Origin: Tillus elongatus
Taxonomy: Eukaryota; Arthropoda; Insecta; Coleoptera; Cleridae
Direction of reading: 5' to 3'
Assembly: GCA_964006375.1 (NCBI GenBank)
Contig: OZ023265.1
Location: 151,132,769 to 151,196,768 of the forward strand
DNA length: 64,000 nt
The translations under genes and the position numbers were made by a program. The notes under the pieces were generated by a model. The model was not told the origin of the DNA. It made no database searches and saw only the letters and a list, made by a program, of their open reading frames with translations. Positions 46,300-57,560 of this stretch are shown in pieces. Within the stretch, counting starts at the first letter, position 1; each line of letters starts with the position of its first letter.

Positions 46300-47445
46300 T
46301 TTTAGTGAATTTTCTTAAAAAAAATTCACTAATGAAGAGATCCTGACTTTTGAGTTTTGAAAAAATTTCTTCAAATGAGCGCTAATTAGGCCCCCCAGAA
46401 CACATATCCGGGGTCAGTTTAAATTTTTATATGTTGCCTAGGTTTTCCCGGAAAATTTTGTGTTTTCTTTCAAAAAAAATTATATCTCCGGAATTAACAA
46501 AGTAAGGGCAACCAAATTTGGTACGAACGTTTATATCCTTATAGGTAGGTTATCTACCAAAATTTAGCTATGTAGGTCAAACGACAAAAAAGTTATAGGC
46601 ATTTAAAGAAATATAAATTGGGGTTTACCTCAAAACGTCAAACTTGCGATTTAAAACGTCAAAATCGGCAACATTTAGGCAAATAACTTGAATCTAATAC
46701 TGGCTATAGAAATTAAATGTCTCAAGAAGGATGTTTTAAAAACCCTGAAGTCTTAGTTTCAACCGTCACTGTCCTTCATTTTACTAAAATGTTTCCAGAA
46801 AATTCATTTCAAATAGACCCTTTCTCTGATGCTTGGCAGTAGTCTTACCTATAGAGTTTATCGTTTAATGGTAGATAATTTTTGTCGAATTTTCGTAAAA
46901 AAACAATAAAGCTCAATATATCCGTTATTATACAAGATATGAAAAAAATGTGTATATATTAACTATAGGGTGTCTTGAGATACATCTTGAAAAATATTTC
47001 TACAATCACAGGTTGGCCCATAAGTTGTTTGTGATACAAATTTTCTTTTTTATTTTAATCAAACACGCCTGCTGTTATTGCATTTTTGCATTTTCCATCG
47101 AAATATAATGCATGTTTGTAAGAAAAGAAATTCTGGATGCAGCAAGTGCGTTATGGTAGCGAATTTTGATCAAATGCTTCATATTTGAACAGCTCAATTT
47201 GCTATTAACCTATAAGGTTGACCAAGAAACGAGTTTTTCCGGGAACATTTTAAGCTTACTTATGGAAATTTTTGTACATTTTCACACAATAAAGGTATTT
47301 TTATGAAACATGGCACATTGTTTTTACTATATGGTTATACTAGTAACCAAAATTGATGCCTGCTTTCTTAAAAAGAAAACACACATATTTGCAATAAATA
47401 CATTTTAATGAAAATTCACTACCATAACGCACTTGCTGCGTCCAG
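46300..47445 (+). repeat. GCAGCAAG-family copy, complete order, no (AT)n
   Basis: Plus orientation: hairpin end, then directly GGTTTTCCCGGAAAATTTTG without an AT tract, the body, and the ~315-bp terminal sub-unit bounded by CTGGATGCAGCAAGTGCG (47,133) and CGCACTTGCTGCGTCCAG (47,428-47,445). The two bounding sequences are inverted repeats of about 25 bp. This is the best copy to define the family. Confidence 0.82.
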
Positions 47446-48036
47446 AGTTTCTATTTACTTTAACTTGAGTATAAAGAAAATATTCTTGCAAAATTTGAAA
47501 AAGCATTTTTTTAATTATACCAGTGTTTAAATGATAAGTGCGTTGTCAACACAAACCACATGCGGTGTTTACAAAGTGAGACGGAAACTTCACACGATTT
47601 ATTAAAACATAATGCAATTAGTCAGTCGATGGTCCTCCGAGCAAACATTCATTAATTGTTTGCGGAATTTTACCAGAATTTAGATCATATTAACCATGAT
47701 TGATTATATGAAAGTGTTGGAATTAATAAATGGATTATAGTGGAAACCAATTACTTTTCACTTAATGTTGGTGTTTAATGCGAACTGAGTAGAATGTTGA
47801 CATAAAAAACAACACACAGTTTTTCCGTGTGATTTGTACATTACACAAAAATGATAATTTTTCTGTTATAAATTTGGATACAGCACAGCTCTCTTTAATA
47901 TGTAGCTCTTACTGAAATTAGTTTTCATTGGACTTTGTATACAGTTAGGCACAATTAATCTTTAAGATAGTGAAAAATGTCTTTAGAAAATAGAAACAAA
48001 AGTCCGGACGCAGCAACTTCGTGACTACGTTATATA
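47446..48036. other. AT-rich sequence, nothing recognised
   Basis: Ends with a lone GCAGCAAG-family end (GTCCGGACGCAGCAAC, 48,002-48,017). Confidence 0.4.
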
Positions 48037-48043
48037 TACATAT

Positions 48044-48128
<85 letters not shown>
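48037..48128. repeat. (AC)n-(AT)n compound microsatellite
   Basis: Short AC run then about 34 AT dinucleotides. Confidence 0.96.
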
Positions 48129-48130
<2 letters not shown>

Positions 48131-48279
48131 GTAGTCCTACGTTTATGGGCGCTAATTGAAATAGAATGGGTTTTATTTAGGGTTTTCAGTCCCACGATTG
48201 GGTGATAATTGATATATTGGTATGTTAAAATATATTGCTTGACTAATATTTGTAATAATGGATATGGCAGATTATATTA

Positions 48280-49875
48280 GATTAGATAGATTAGATTTTA
48301 TTGTGAGTAGGCTATTTCAGTCCCTCCACTGCGACCTTAGGTCTATGGTGGCTCACGTCTAATTATTTAGATTTTACCCATCAATTCCAGCTCCCTGAGG
48401 GAGTCGATCTTTTCTTGAGGGTTAGAGTTTGTTTGGTAGGTGTACTGCCATCTGAGTAAAGTCGCTTGCCCGTTTCGAAGCTCAAAGAAAGATAACCTCT
48501 CTCCGAGTTCGTCTGGACCCGACATCCGTCAGTGTTTGCCTCGAGGCGGTATCATGAAGTCCCGCCCTCGAGCAGCATCTAATCTCCAGTTGTAATCCAC
48601 CCCTAGAGATCTCAGCTCTCCTCAGGCTCTTCCAAACCTGACACCTAACACAACATCCCATCGAGTCCCGCTCCCGAGCATCACCCCAGCGAGACCGTCC
48701 GTCGGTTTCATAGCACACAGTATGGGCTTCAAACTCCGGGTGTTAACCACTCATCAGAGATCAGAGCCCCCCGGGACGTCTGGACACACGACACACGCCA
48801 GGGCTCAATCCAGGGCGGTATCATCTGAAACCCCGCTCCCGAGTAACAACCAAGCGAGGTCAATTGTCAGTCTCTGAGGCCACAGTGGAGGCGCCAAACT
48901 CCGGGTGCATATCACTCCGCAGAGATGTCTGCCTCCCCCAGCCTGACCTGCACCAGACCCCTGCCAGTGTTTCATTGACTCGGGGCGGTATCATGAAGTC
49001 CCGCCATCGAGCAGCATCCTGGCAGGGTCGTTAGCCTGTATCGATGCTCACAGAGTAGGCCCAAGTCTCCAGGTGTAATCCACCCCTAGAGACACCAGCC
49101 ACCTCCGGGTTCGTACAGGTCCAACACCTGCCAGCGTTAGCTTAAATTTCACCCAACAAATCGAGCTTACGACAGGAGACGACACCTGTGAGGTGAAACT
49201 TTGTTTGACAGATGTACTGCCATCTGAGCGAAGTCTCTTGTCCGTCTCAAAGCTCAAAGAGAGATAACCTCTCTCCGAGTTCATCTGGACCAGACATCCG
49301 TCAGTGTTTGACTCGGTGCAGTATCATGAAGTCCTGCGTCCGAGCAGCATCCAAGTGAGGTCGTTTGTCCGTTTCGAAGCTCACAGAAGAGGCCTCAACC
49401 CTTAGTTTTATTCCACCTCTAAAGATTTCAGCTTTCCTCAGGGTTCGTCTAGACCCGACACCCACCAGTGCTAGACTCAAGGCGACATCCCATCGAGCCC
49501 CGCTTCCGAGCATCGCACAAGCGAGACCGTCCGTCCGTTCCGAAGCACACAGTAGGGGCCCCAAACTCCGGGTGTTTACCACTCATCAGAGTTGTCAACC
49601 CCCTCCGGGTCGTCTAGACACACGACACCCGCAAGCACTCAACCCAAGGCGGCACCCATCTGGAACCCGCTCCCGAGTAACAACCAAGCGCGGGCAACCA
49701 TCCATTTCTAAGTCCAGAGTGGAGGCCTCAAAATCCGGGTGTACATCACTCCCTCCAGGCCCACACGGACAAGACCCCCGCCAGTGTTTGATTCCAATTA
49801 GTTGCCTTTTACGACAGGCAGGAGTTACCTTGGGCCTATTCTTTTAGTTAGTCCCCGGACCCACAGGGCACTTGA
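48280..49875 (+). repeat. 165-bp-unit repeat block, copy 2
   Basis: Same head, units and tail as 545-1420. CAGTG- or CCAG-type landmarks recur near 48,531, 48,795, 48,963, 49,131, 49,301, 49,465, 49,630 and 49,780, a spacing of 165-170 bp, with one short unit near 48,630. Part of the head (AATTTCACCC...CTGCCATCTGAGCGAAGTC) reappears at 49,141-49,240, so the block is a fusion of two heads. The tail is TACGACAGGCAGGAGTTACC then GGACCCACAGGGCAC. ORFs here are repeat shadows. Confidence 0.8.
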
Positions 49876-50532
49876 TATGGTAAGTAGTTTAAATTAGATT
49901 TATTGCTTTTTGTGATGTTAATTTCTAAGTGTATTTTATCTTGTAAGTTTTATCTACCTGTGAAGTTGAGTGAATTATGCTGTAAAAAAGTATGTTCATT
50001 AAATATACGTGTATTTGAATTACACCCCGGTGTATCCAATGTCTTTTATTGCTGCATGTGACATAAACAAATTGATAGCATGGATATACTTACTCTTAAA
50101 TCAGGGAGCTTCTTTAGCTAGTGGGTTTAAGTCCTCAAAATTATTATTATTATTCCAAAAATACAATTAAATCTTTAAAAAAACGGACTTTTTTCTTGTC
50201 GTTGTTTATAAGTCCGAAATATGTTTGTTTCTTTTTAAATTTTTAAATATATTGCCCTATTTGATTTTAGTTATTCCTCCCAAATACTTATATATGTATA
50301 AAAACAAAATAAAGCAAAGGTTTCACAATGATCACAAAACTTGACTGTTTATTAAAATTAAAACAGATAACAAAATTACTAATTACTACCTACTAGTTTT
50401 AATTTGCTTTTCGTTTAACGATGTAACTTTTTTGTGATGAACTCTTTGATGCAGTTCTATACACAATTCCGGTGGTTTTGTCAATTGAATGTTTATGAAA
50501 GAGTTATCTTTTATCTTTGTCTTCTAAGCGTA

Positions 50533-50622
<90 letters not shown>

Positions 50623-51586
50623 GAAACACTTACTTTGTATGTGGTCTGGAAGGTCTTAGCTCCGTAGATTGGTCCTTTCACTATTATCACACTGAAGTTT
50701 TTACCCTTCAAAATCATTTTGTTAGGAGTCTCCTTTTTCTCCTGTCACTCTTTGACATGCGGTCAAAAAAAATTCAATCCAATCAATTATTCCTCTAAAA
50801 ATTTTAATCTGTTTACTTTAACCCAAAAATTTCAATCCGTTTTTTTCTTCATATCAAAAAATTCCAATCTATTTATTCTTTTTTCCCCGTAGCGACAGCA
50901 TCTACGCAATTTCTGTCATTTTGCCGCCTTTTAAAAATCTTTTTATCAAACAAAACTTTCCTATAATCATCCTCCTCTTGATAGTCTCCCAGGCTACATC
51001 ATTTTTCATTGTTGGACTTTTATTTTCTCTTGGCAGTTTGTTAACCTATATTACAATTGCACTGTCAGTTTGACATTTGGTTCCTATCTGAACACCTGAC
51101 TTATCTCTAGGTTACATGACATTCATAAAATTACCACACAAATTCTGACATTTTAATATTCTTAAAACTATTCATACATTTCTTACTATCCAACATATTT
51201 ACACTCTCTTGGTTTAGAGTCTTTTTAATATATTCGCATTATGTCATATCATTTTTATGCAGTCCATTTTCTGTCCTTGACTTTCACTTCTTAATATTCC
51301 TAAAACTAGCAACAATAACACCTTAAACTATTTAAACAATTTCTACAAAATAATTTACACTTGCCTTACCTTCTTTTAACCCATATATTTGTCATAATTT
51401 GGGAATCTTTTGATTTATATTTTTATATCAGGTCTTACGATTTGCCTGTAAAATAGTTATTATTTTCACTGCCAAGACATTGTACACACCAAAGAAGTAA
51501 GTTCTTGTTTGTGTTAGGCTTTGTATGGGTTGTTTTAAAGTGTGTTTATATGTGGATGTTTACCATCCCATTATAGGATACCATAT

Positions 51587-51588
<2 letters not shown>
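49876..51588. other. AT-rich sequence, nothing recognised apart from an (AT)n tract
   Basis: A TCAATCC/AAAAATT sentence recurs three times at 50,765-50,875 (AAAAATTCAATCC-like), a weak ~50-bp repeat. No gene recognised. Confidence 0.4.
50534..50619. repeat. (AT)n microsatellite
   Basis: About 42 AT dinucleotides. Confidence 0.97.

Positions 51589-51660
<72 letters not shown>
51589..51660. repeat. (AT)n microsatellite
   Basis: About 35 AT dinucleotides; the mariner relic begins at its 3' edge. Confidence 0.97.
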
Positions 51661-51662
<2 letters not shown>

Positions 51663-51907
51663 GGTGCACCTCCGCACTTTGCACGGTCTGTTCCCGAGTA
51701 TTTAAATGAGTGCTTTCCTAAAAAGTGGATCGGTATGCGAGGACTAATAGAGTGTGCCCCCACGTCCCCAGACTTTATGCCCCTAGACTTTTGTGGCGGT
51801 TTTTAAAATCAAGAATCTATGTTAACAAACCAAATAACCTAATTAGGTACGAAATGAGTCGAATTAGTCCTGACGTCATTCACAATGTACAAGAGGAATG
51901 TATCAAC

Positions 51908-53216
51908 CAGTAGCGGATCGTGCCTTAATGCATTGGGGGTGCGCAGGAAAAAAGTTCGGGACGCAGCAAGTGCGTTATGGTAGGAAATTTTTATTAAATG
52001 TTTCAAATTTGAATAACTCAAGTTTCTACAAACTTAAAAAGTTGAATTTTGGTATATAGTAGGGCCTTACCCAGGGAAACATATCCAATTTCATCAAAAT
52101 AGCTTGGTAATTTTTGGAGAAAAAATTTTTTTTCAAAAGAAAATTCAAAATTTGAATAACTCAATTTTATAAAAATGTAGAAAGTTGAATTTTAGTGTGT
52201 AGTAAGGTCTTTTGCAAGGCAACATATCCACCAAATTTCATTAAAATACCTTTGTAATTTTCGGAGAAAAAGATTTTTTTTTGAAACAAAACTCAAAATT
52301 TTCCCGGAAAACGTTATCCGATTTTCCTGACTAACGAACTCATCCAAGCCATTACATATATAAACATTGAAACTGATCCCGGATGTGGGTTCTAGGGGCC
52401 CTAGTTCACGCTAAGTTGAAACAATTTTTGCAAAGTCTCTCCATCGATACCTTTCTATTATGAATTTTTAATAATAAAACTTCACTGAAAATGAAGGGCT
52501 CGCCTATTTTTTCCCGAAAATGTATTATAAAGGAACCCACTTACTAAACTTAATAATTATTAACTACTCACCCAGTTTTCCTCTAGTTAGTTATACGTTA
52601 TAGTAGTTAAAAAGTCCCTTAAAAAGTTAACCTTTAAATTTAAAATATCCACTGAATTAATCACAGTATCACAATTATTTTGTGCACTTATTAAGCAACC
52701 CGAAGTAGTAGCCATAATAATAATAATTGTCTTGTTAGAACATGTAAAAAACAACGAAATGATATAATTAAAAATCAATCCGACGCGAAGACGAAAATTA
52801 CTTCGTAGTAAACCACGCTCTGCCAAAAGTCCACTATAAACTGGAAGTGTGTAATTTTATAGCGCACAACAGATTGCTTATTCGGTCGTTTTCGACGAAG
52901 GTCATCAAGATTCGGCGATCATTTCGCACTGAAGTATCCTATTTCTGGAGAGCGCCGAAAAATACACACCGCCGCCCGCCAGCTTTATATGGATATAACG
53001 TCTGTAACGATTAACACTATACTTATTCTGATTCTGTATCTGTATTAATGGCTGCCGACTCTCTGCGATCCTCGATATACTAATTTTGTTTGTTGAATAC
53101 AGGAGGTAAGAAGGTAAATAAAAATTTATTAAAATATGGCATAGCAAAAATATTGTTTTTTCCACGGCAGGCGGCGGTGCGCGCGCACAGGAGCACTTAT
53201 TGAGGAGCCGCCCCTG
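51908..53216. mobile_element. Non-autonomous hAT element inside the mariner relic
   Basis: Ends read CAGTAGCGGATCGTGCC (left) and CAGGGGCGGCTCCTC (right, complement). They are flanked by GTATCAAC (51,900-51,907) and GTGTCAAC (53,217-53,224), a 7-of-8 target duplication. Removing the interval restores the mariner reading. No transposase motif was found within. A GCAGCAAG-family copy is nested at 51,954-52,490. Confidence 0.82.
51954..52490. repeat. GCAGCAAG-family copy, shortened
   Basis: Starts CGGGACGCAGCAAGTGCG and ends with the CCATCGATACC...CTATTATGAATTTTTAA end form also seen at 56,215-56,240. Between are two tandem AATTTGAATAACTCAA segments (~120 bp apart) and a TTTCCCGGAAAACGTTATCC piece. 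Confidence 0.72.
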
Positions 53217-53280
53217 GTGTCAACCGATTTCCTTGTTGTTAAGAAGTCGGTCAATTGAATTTCGAACATATATTTAAAGA

Positions 53281-53613
53281 AAACAACACTTTAATTTGAA
53301 TAAGAGCCTTGATCTTTCGATTGTTGTTATAAATAAAGTTTGTGTTTTCCACTCTATAAATGACTTTCATTCGACAATTTAACAATGTGAGGTATCAAAA
53401 TTTTGATGGTACCCTGTAGACAATTCAATGATCAAAATAAAAAAGGAGGTGTGTCACACAAAAAAAAATTGCCGATAACGTTATATTTGAAAAGCAGGAA
53501 TGGGAGAAACGCAAATTTTATCGAAAAATGTGTATTTTTGAAAACTAGAGTTAATGTGTCCGAGCATTTCATCAAATTAAATTCTTAATTAAATTATTCT
53601 ATGATTTTGCAGC

Positions 53614-53617
<4 letters not shown>
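53281..53617. other. AT-rich sequence, nothing recognised
   Basis: Flank between two mariner relics; no recognisable gene. Confidence 0.4.

Positions 53618-53706
<89 letters not shown>
53618..53706. repeat. (AT)n microsatellite
   Basis: About 44 AT dinucleotides; another mariner relic starts at its edge. Confidence 0.97.
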
Positions 53707-53710
<4 letters not shown>

Positions 53711-54254
53711 ATTGTGGAACTGTTACAGTGAATGCCGAACGTTACTGCCAGATGTTGAACACATTGTTGCGTCCCGAACTGCGCAGACTGTAACTGTATT
53801 TGGAAAATGTTTTTTCCCAACAGGATGGTGTCACCGCACATACTGCTCGTGTGTCCATGCAAGTGCTTCGAGGCATGTTCCCTGAAATATTAATTTCACG
53901 TTTTGGCGACATCCCATGTCCCCCGAGATCACCTGACTTGAGCACTTGTGACTTTTTTTGTGGGGGTATCTGAAGTCAAGTGTATACTCTCACAGACCCC
54001 GCACATTGGCAGAACTGAAGGAGGCAATCAGGGAAGAAGTGGCTACAATCGATGGTGAACTGATGACTCATGTGATGGCAGATGGAAAACTGTATTCACG
54101 AGGATGGACACCACTTATTCGACGTAATTTTTCACAAGTGATATTCAACTTCAAATGGCATGTAATGACAAACAATTTTATGTATATTTAAAATAAAAAT
54201 ATCCGTAAAAAATAACTGTACTGTTCATCAAAACATCAGATTCCCGTCGGTCAG

Positions 54255-54258
<4 letters not shown>
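53707..54258 (+). pseudogene. Mariner-like transposase relic, 3' part with terminal repeat
   Basis: The plus-strand text GTVTVNAERYCQMLNTLLRP leads to QQDGVTAHTARVSMQVLRGM (second catalytic aspartate intact) and PCPPRSPDLSTCDFF (third aspartate). After a frameshift near 53,960 it continues YLKSSVYSHRPRTLAELKEA and runs to a stop at 54,189. Some 70 bp further, CGTCGGTCAGCCTATA is a plausible terminal repeat and meets the next AT tract. One stop lies near 53,791. The first catalytic aspartate and the N terminus are lost at the AT tract. It represents a different mariner family from the relic at 51.7 kb. Confidence 0.8.

Positions 54259-54341
<83 letters not shown>
54258..54341. repeat. (AT)n microsatellite
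   Basis: About 41 AT dinucleotides, beginning at the presumed mariner end. Confidence 0.97.
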
Positions 54342-54345
<4 letters not shown>

Positions 54346-54837
54346 TATTTACATATATTTATAAAAACTGTTCTCTTTTTCTAAATTTAGATATAGTTTC
54401 CTGTAAACTCAAGCTTATATAGATATGATAAAAGAAACAACAAGATTTGTCAATGTACATGTCAAATATCAAATAACTTCCGCTTCGTGTCTGTTTCCTT
54501 ATACTTTTTCAGAACCGACTGACATGTAGGAAATGGCCTTATTATGATGATGCACTCAAATAAACTGAGACTACTTCTATATCAGATACTTGCCATGAAT
54601 TTCAGGAAATATGATACCTTGTAGCTAGAAGCATGTTCATTCACAGGAGACAAATATTTTTGTTACAGATTTCATCAAGTACCTTACATTACGTAAAAGT
54701 TAAAGGTGCGTATCGTTTAAATTGACTAAGTTTAAACCACGTTCTTAAAATTATAAAATCCTGTTTTGATGATCTCTCGAGAAAAGGATCAAAGTTAACA
54801 AAAGAAGAGTGCCCTTACACATGGGCTTGACCAATTG
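54342..54837. other. AT-rich sequence, nothing recognised
   Basis: No recognisable gene or repeat structure. Confidence 0.4.
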
Positions 54838-54925
54838 TATTTGTTTGCTGTACGTTTGTGATTTCTTATTGGTTTGCATGGAGTGCAGTTTCGAACCGTC
54901 CCGGTTCATCATCAGCACAGTACTA
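54838..54925 (-). ncRNA. Hammerhead-ribozyme-like relic, inverted twin of 43,995
   Basis: Minus strand: GTG, CTGATGA (complete core), an extra U, stem II GAACCG-GGA-CGGTTC, GAAA, then ACTGCACTC in which the stem III partner AGT has become ACT. The following ~50 bp (CAAACCAATAAGAAATCACA and on) match 44,050-44,085. The core is intact but stem III cannot close. Confidence 0.68.
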
Positions 54926-54940
54926 TGAAAAGAAAATGTC

Positions 54941-55610
54941 TCGAGAAGAATGTTTTACAAAGCCTGAAGTCTTAGCTTCAACCGTCATTGTCCTTCATTT
55001 TACTAAAATGTTTCCAGAAAATTAATTTCAAATAGACCCTTCCTCTGATGTTTTGGCAGTAGTCTCAGCTATCGAGTTTATCGTTTAATGGTGTATAATT
55101 TTTATCGAATTTTCGTAAAAAATTAATACATCTCAATATATCCATTATTATACAAGATACGAAAAAAAATTGTATACATTAATTATAGGGTGTCTTGAGC
55201 TACATCTTAAAAAAGTATTTCTACAATCACACGCCTTATGTTATTGCACTTTTGCATTTTCCATCGAAATATAATGCATGTTTGTAAGAAAAGAAATTCG
55301 GGATGCAGCAAGTTCGTTATGGTAGAGAATTTTCTTTAAATGCTTCAAATTTGAATAGCTCAATTTGCTATTAACCTATAAGGTTGACCAAGAGACCAGT
55401 TTTTTCGGGAACACTAAGTTTACTTTTGGAAATTTTTGTACATTTTCAAACAATAAAGTTAATTTGGTAAAACATGGCACCTTGTTTTTACTATATTGGT
55501 TATACTGGTAACCAAAGTTGATGCATATTTTCTTAAAAAAACACATATGTTTGCTATTAGAAACATTTTTATGAAAATTTATTACCATAACGCACTTGCT
55601 ACGACCAGAC
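54941..55610 (+). repeat. GCAGCAAG-family copy, 5'-truncated
   Basis: Begins inside the body (AAAATGTCTCGAGAAGAATG) and ends with the terminal sub-unit 55,299-55,610 bounded by CGGGATGCAGCAAG and CGCACTTGCTACGACCAG. Same orientation and order as 46,300-47,445. Confidence 0.78.
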
Positions 55611-55989
55611 TTTTGTTGTTTAATGTTTGCAAAAACTGAATGGGTTGACTAAAACAAAACCATCGAAGCAATTAATAAGGAAAAATACGTGCCATATTTA
55701 TAATTTGACTTTGTAAATAATTATTTTTTTCTAAAAAACTTTTGTAACTTCAATGAACTTTGTAACACAATTTTTTTAAAGGCACTTGCAGTACTTATAT
55801 ATTATATCTAAGACCAAATTTTAATTTTCTAGCTCCATATGAAATATAATTTTTTTCAAATAATCGCTAACTGGGACTCTAAAACCGATCTCCAAGGTCC
55901 ATTTAAAATTAAAGAATTAGTTTTATAATATAGCTTACTGAAAGTGTACAATTCTTATCAATACTATAGCACACTTACACAATTTGAGA
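55611..55989. other. AT-rich sequence, nothing recognised
   Basis: No recognisable gene; may be the diverged inner part of the next GCAGCAAG copy. Confidence 0.35.
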
Positions 55990-56287
55990 GATATTGCGTT
56001 TTAAAAAAGTATTTTTTAATTTTTACTAAGAAAAATTGGCCGCTAAGATTTGATGAACGAACTCATCCAAGCCATTAGCAAAATAAGCGTAATTCCCAAA
56101 TTTGGTCCAAATCAGTGAAGTATTTTTTGAGTTATCATTTTAACATACCATGGAAATGGGCTCCAGATGCTCTAATTCGCGCTCATGTAAAGAAATTTTC
56201 CGAAAGTCTCACCATCGATACCTCTCTATTAATGAATTTTCCTAATGAAAATTCACTAAACTATACCGCACTTGCTGCGTCCCGACT
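55990..56287. repeat. GCAGCAAG-family end with full outer terminus
   Basis: A diverged body (TTTTTTGAGTTATCATTTTA), the end section with CGCGCTCATGTAAAG, a hairpin ATGAATTTTC/GAAAATTCA, and then CGCACTTGCTGCGTCCCGAC. Here the outer GCAGCAAG sequence follows the hairpin end directly, which suggests that complete elements carry it at both ends. Confidence 0.7.
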
Positions 56288-56597
56288 TTATGTGTGTTCA
56301 TTTTCTATCTGTGGTGATGCTTGAGCGTTACGATTTTCAGTGGGACAGTGTAATCATATTGTTACAAAGCACTTCAATAGACGTAGGCGCGGTGTTGCCA
56401 CATCTCCAAAACTTCCCCGACATCTGGGAATTTTTGCACAATCTGGCAACACCGCCTCCCCACTCCCCTGGGGGTGCCTGTGGTGACCCCCCCTCAGGCG
56501 AAGTCTCAACCCTCTAGGACCAGAAATAACGAAGTTACCAACTTGTACCCCGTCGGAACGGATAGCTGAGGTTTGCACATTCCGAACACCCTGTATA
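56288..56597. repeat. GC-rich segment ending in a mariner-like terminus
   Basis: The complement of 56,570-56,597 begins TATACAGGGTGTTCGGAATG, a typical mariner/Tc1 terminus. Upstream 56,380-56,520 is GC-rich with a palindromic GCGGTGTTGCCA...TGGCAACACCGC pair (56,389 and 56,442), so it may be a small inverted-repeat element. No protein seen. Confidence 0.45.
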
Positions 56598-57175
56598 CAC
56601 ACCTTGTATGCGCAGAGAACCCTTACACCCTGTATACGCAGAGAGATCTTATATTACGAGAAACACCGCTTGTGTAACATAGGAGTGATGACCACATTTG
56701 GATCATTCTGTATATACATCCCCCTGTATACACACGGGACCGATCTGTATTCACAGAACCTTTTAGTAAAAGAATGTCCTGGAAAATTCTGGAATGGAAC
56801 GCTCCAGAAAGTGGTGGATTGTACGGCGAGTATATAAACGCGAAAGCAAGCCAGACAGTTCAGTTCAGTTAGAGAATGTGGAAGTGACTTGAAGAAGCAG
56901 TAACCAGTGAATAAAGTGTTAAGAGAGTAGCGACTGTAGTTCCAGTATAATAATTTGTGTGCAGATTAGTGAGTGTAAGGCCAGATAAACTAAGTGTTTT
57001 GTGAGAGAGACATTCTAGAACTTTTATTGTATCCATATTTAGACAGTAAATTAAGTGTTTTGTGAGAGAGACATTCTAGAACTTTTATTGTATCCATATT
57101 TAGAGAGTAAATAAAGTTGTTTTGTTAAAATTTAAAGTCCCACTTATCCAGAACCCGGAGAAAACGCAACAATAT
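56598..57175 (+). mobile_element. Probable solo LTR of a Gypsy-like element
   Basis: It has a TATATAAA box (56,831-56,838), TCAGT initiators about 25 bp later (56,860-56,869), and ends with CCAGAACCCGGAGAAAACGC, close to the CCAGAACCCAGTAAAACG end of the 5' LTR at 61.3 kb. A 62-bp segment (TTTTGTGAGAGAGACATTC and on) is duplicated in tandem at 56,992-57,113. No primer-binding site follows, so it appears to be a solo LTR. The 5' boundary is uncertain. Confidence 0.5.
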
Positions 57176-57552
57176 AACAACAATAAACCTTGTAACTGAA
57201 AAACGTTGTTTTCCTTATTTATAAAAAATATACAACTGATTACAAAGAAAACCTTATGGGACCAATCTCGGATTTTACGTATTAAGCGTAACAAAGTCAA
57301 GATCATTTATTTCAGTTATTAACGTATTGTTGTACAATTTGTGAATGTGAACATACGCACAAAAAACAGATGCGTGTCGAATCGAGAGAATTTTTCTTTT
57401 TCTAAGATAGTTAAAAATGATAAAGAACGTTTCAGAAAAATAAAATACTCTCATTGCAAAGCGTTTTTATGTATTTAGTTCCCAGGCAACCAATAATATT
57501 CTGAAGTGTGTTGTGTGTTGCTATTTCTATAAAAGCGTAAAATTAGTCGAAG
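57176..57552. other. AT-rich sequence, nothing recognised
   Basis: No recognisable gene or repeat. Confidence 0.4.
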
Positions 57553-57560
57553 GATTTTCC

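Larger units (their letters stand above)
51661..53280 (+). pseudogene. Mariner-like transposase relic, split by a hAT insertion
   Basis: The plus strand reads HGAPPHFARSVPEYLNECFP, KKWIGMRGLIECAPTSPDFM then PLDFC, which is the C-terminal catalytic part of a mariner/Tc1-family transposase: the second catalytic aspartate of (Q)DGAPPHF is replaced by H where the text meets the AT tract, and the third lies in SPDFMPLDF. It continues as NKPNNLIRYEMSRISPDVIH then QEECIN, breaks at 51,907, and resumes after 53,216 as RFPCC.EVGQLNFEHIF, the usual end of these proteins. Frameshift near 51,805. The first half, including the DNA-binding region, is missing. Confidence 0.75.

Noticed and set aside
49365..49847. 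160-codon frame in a GC-rich block
   Set aside because: Spans three copies of the 165-bp unit in one frame by chance; copy 1 has no equivalent frame.
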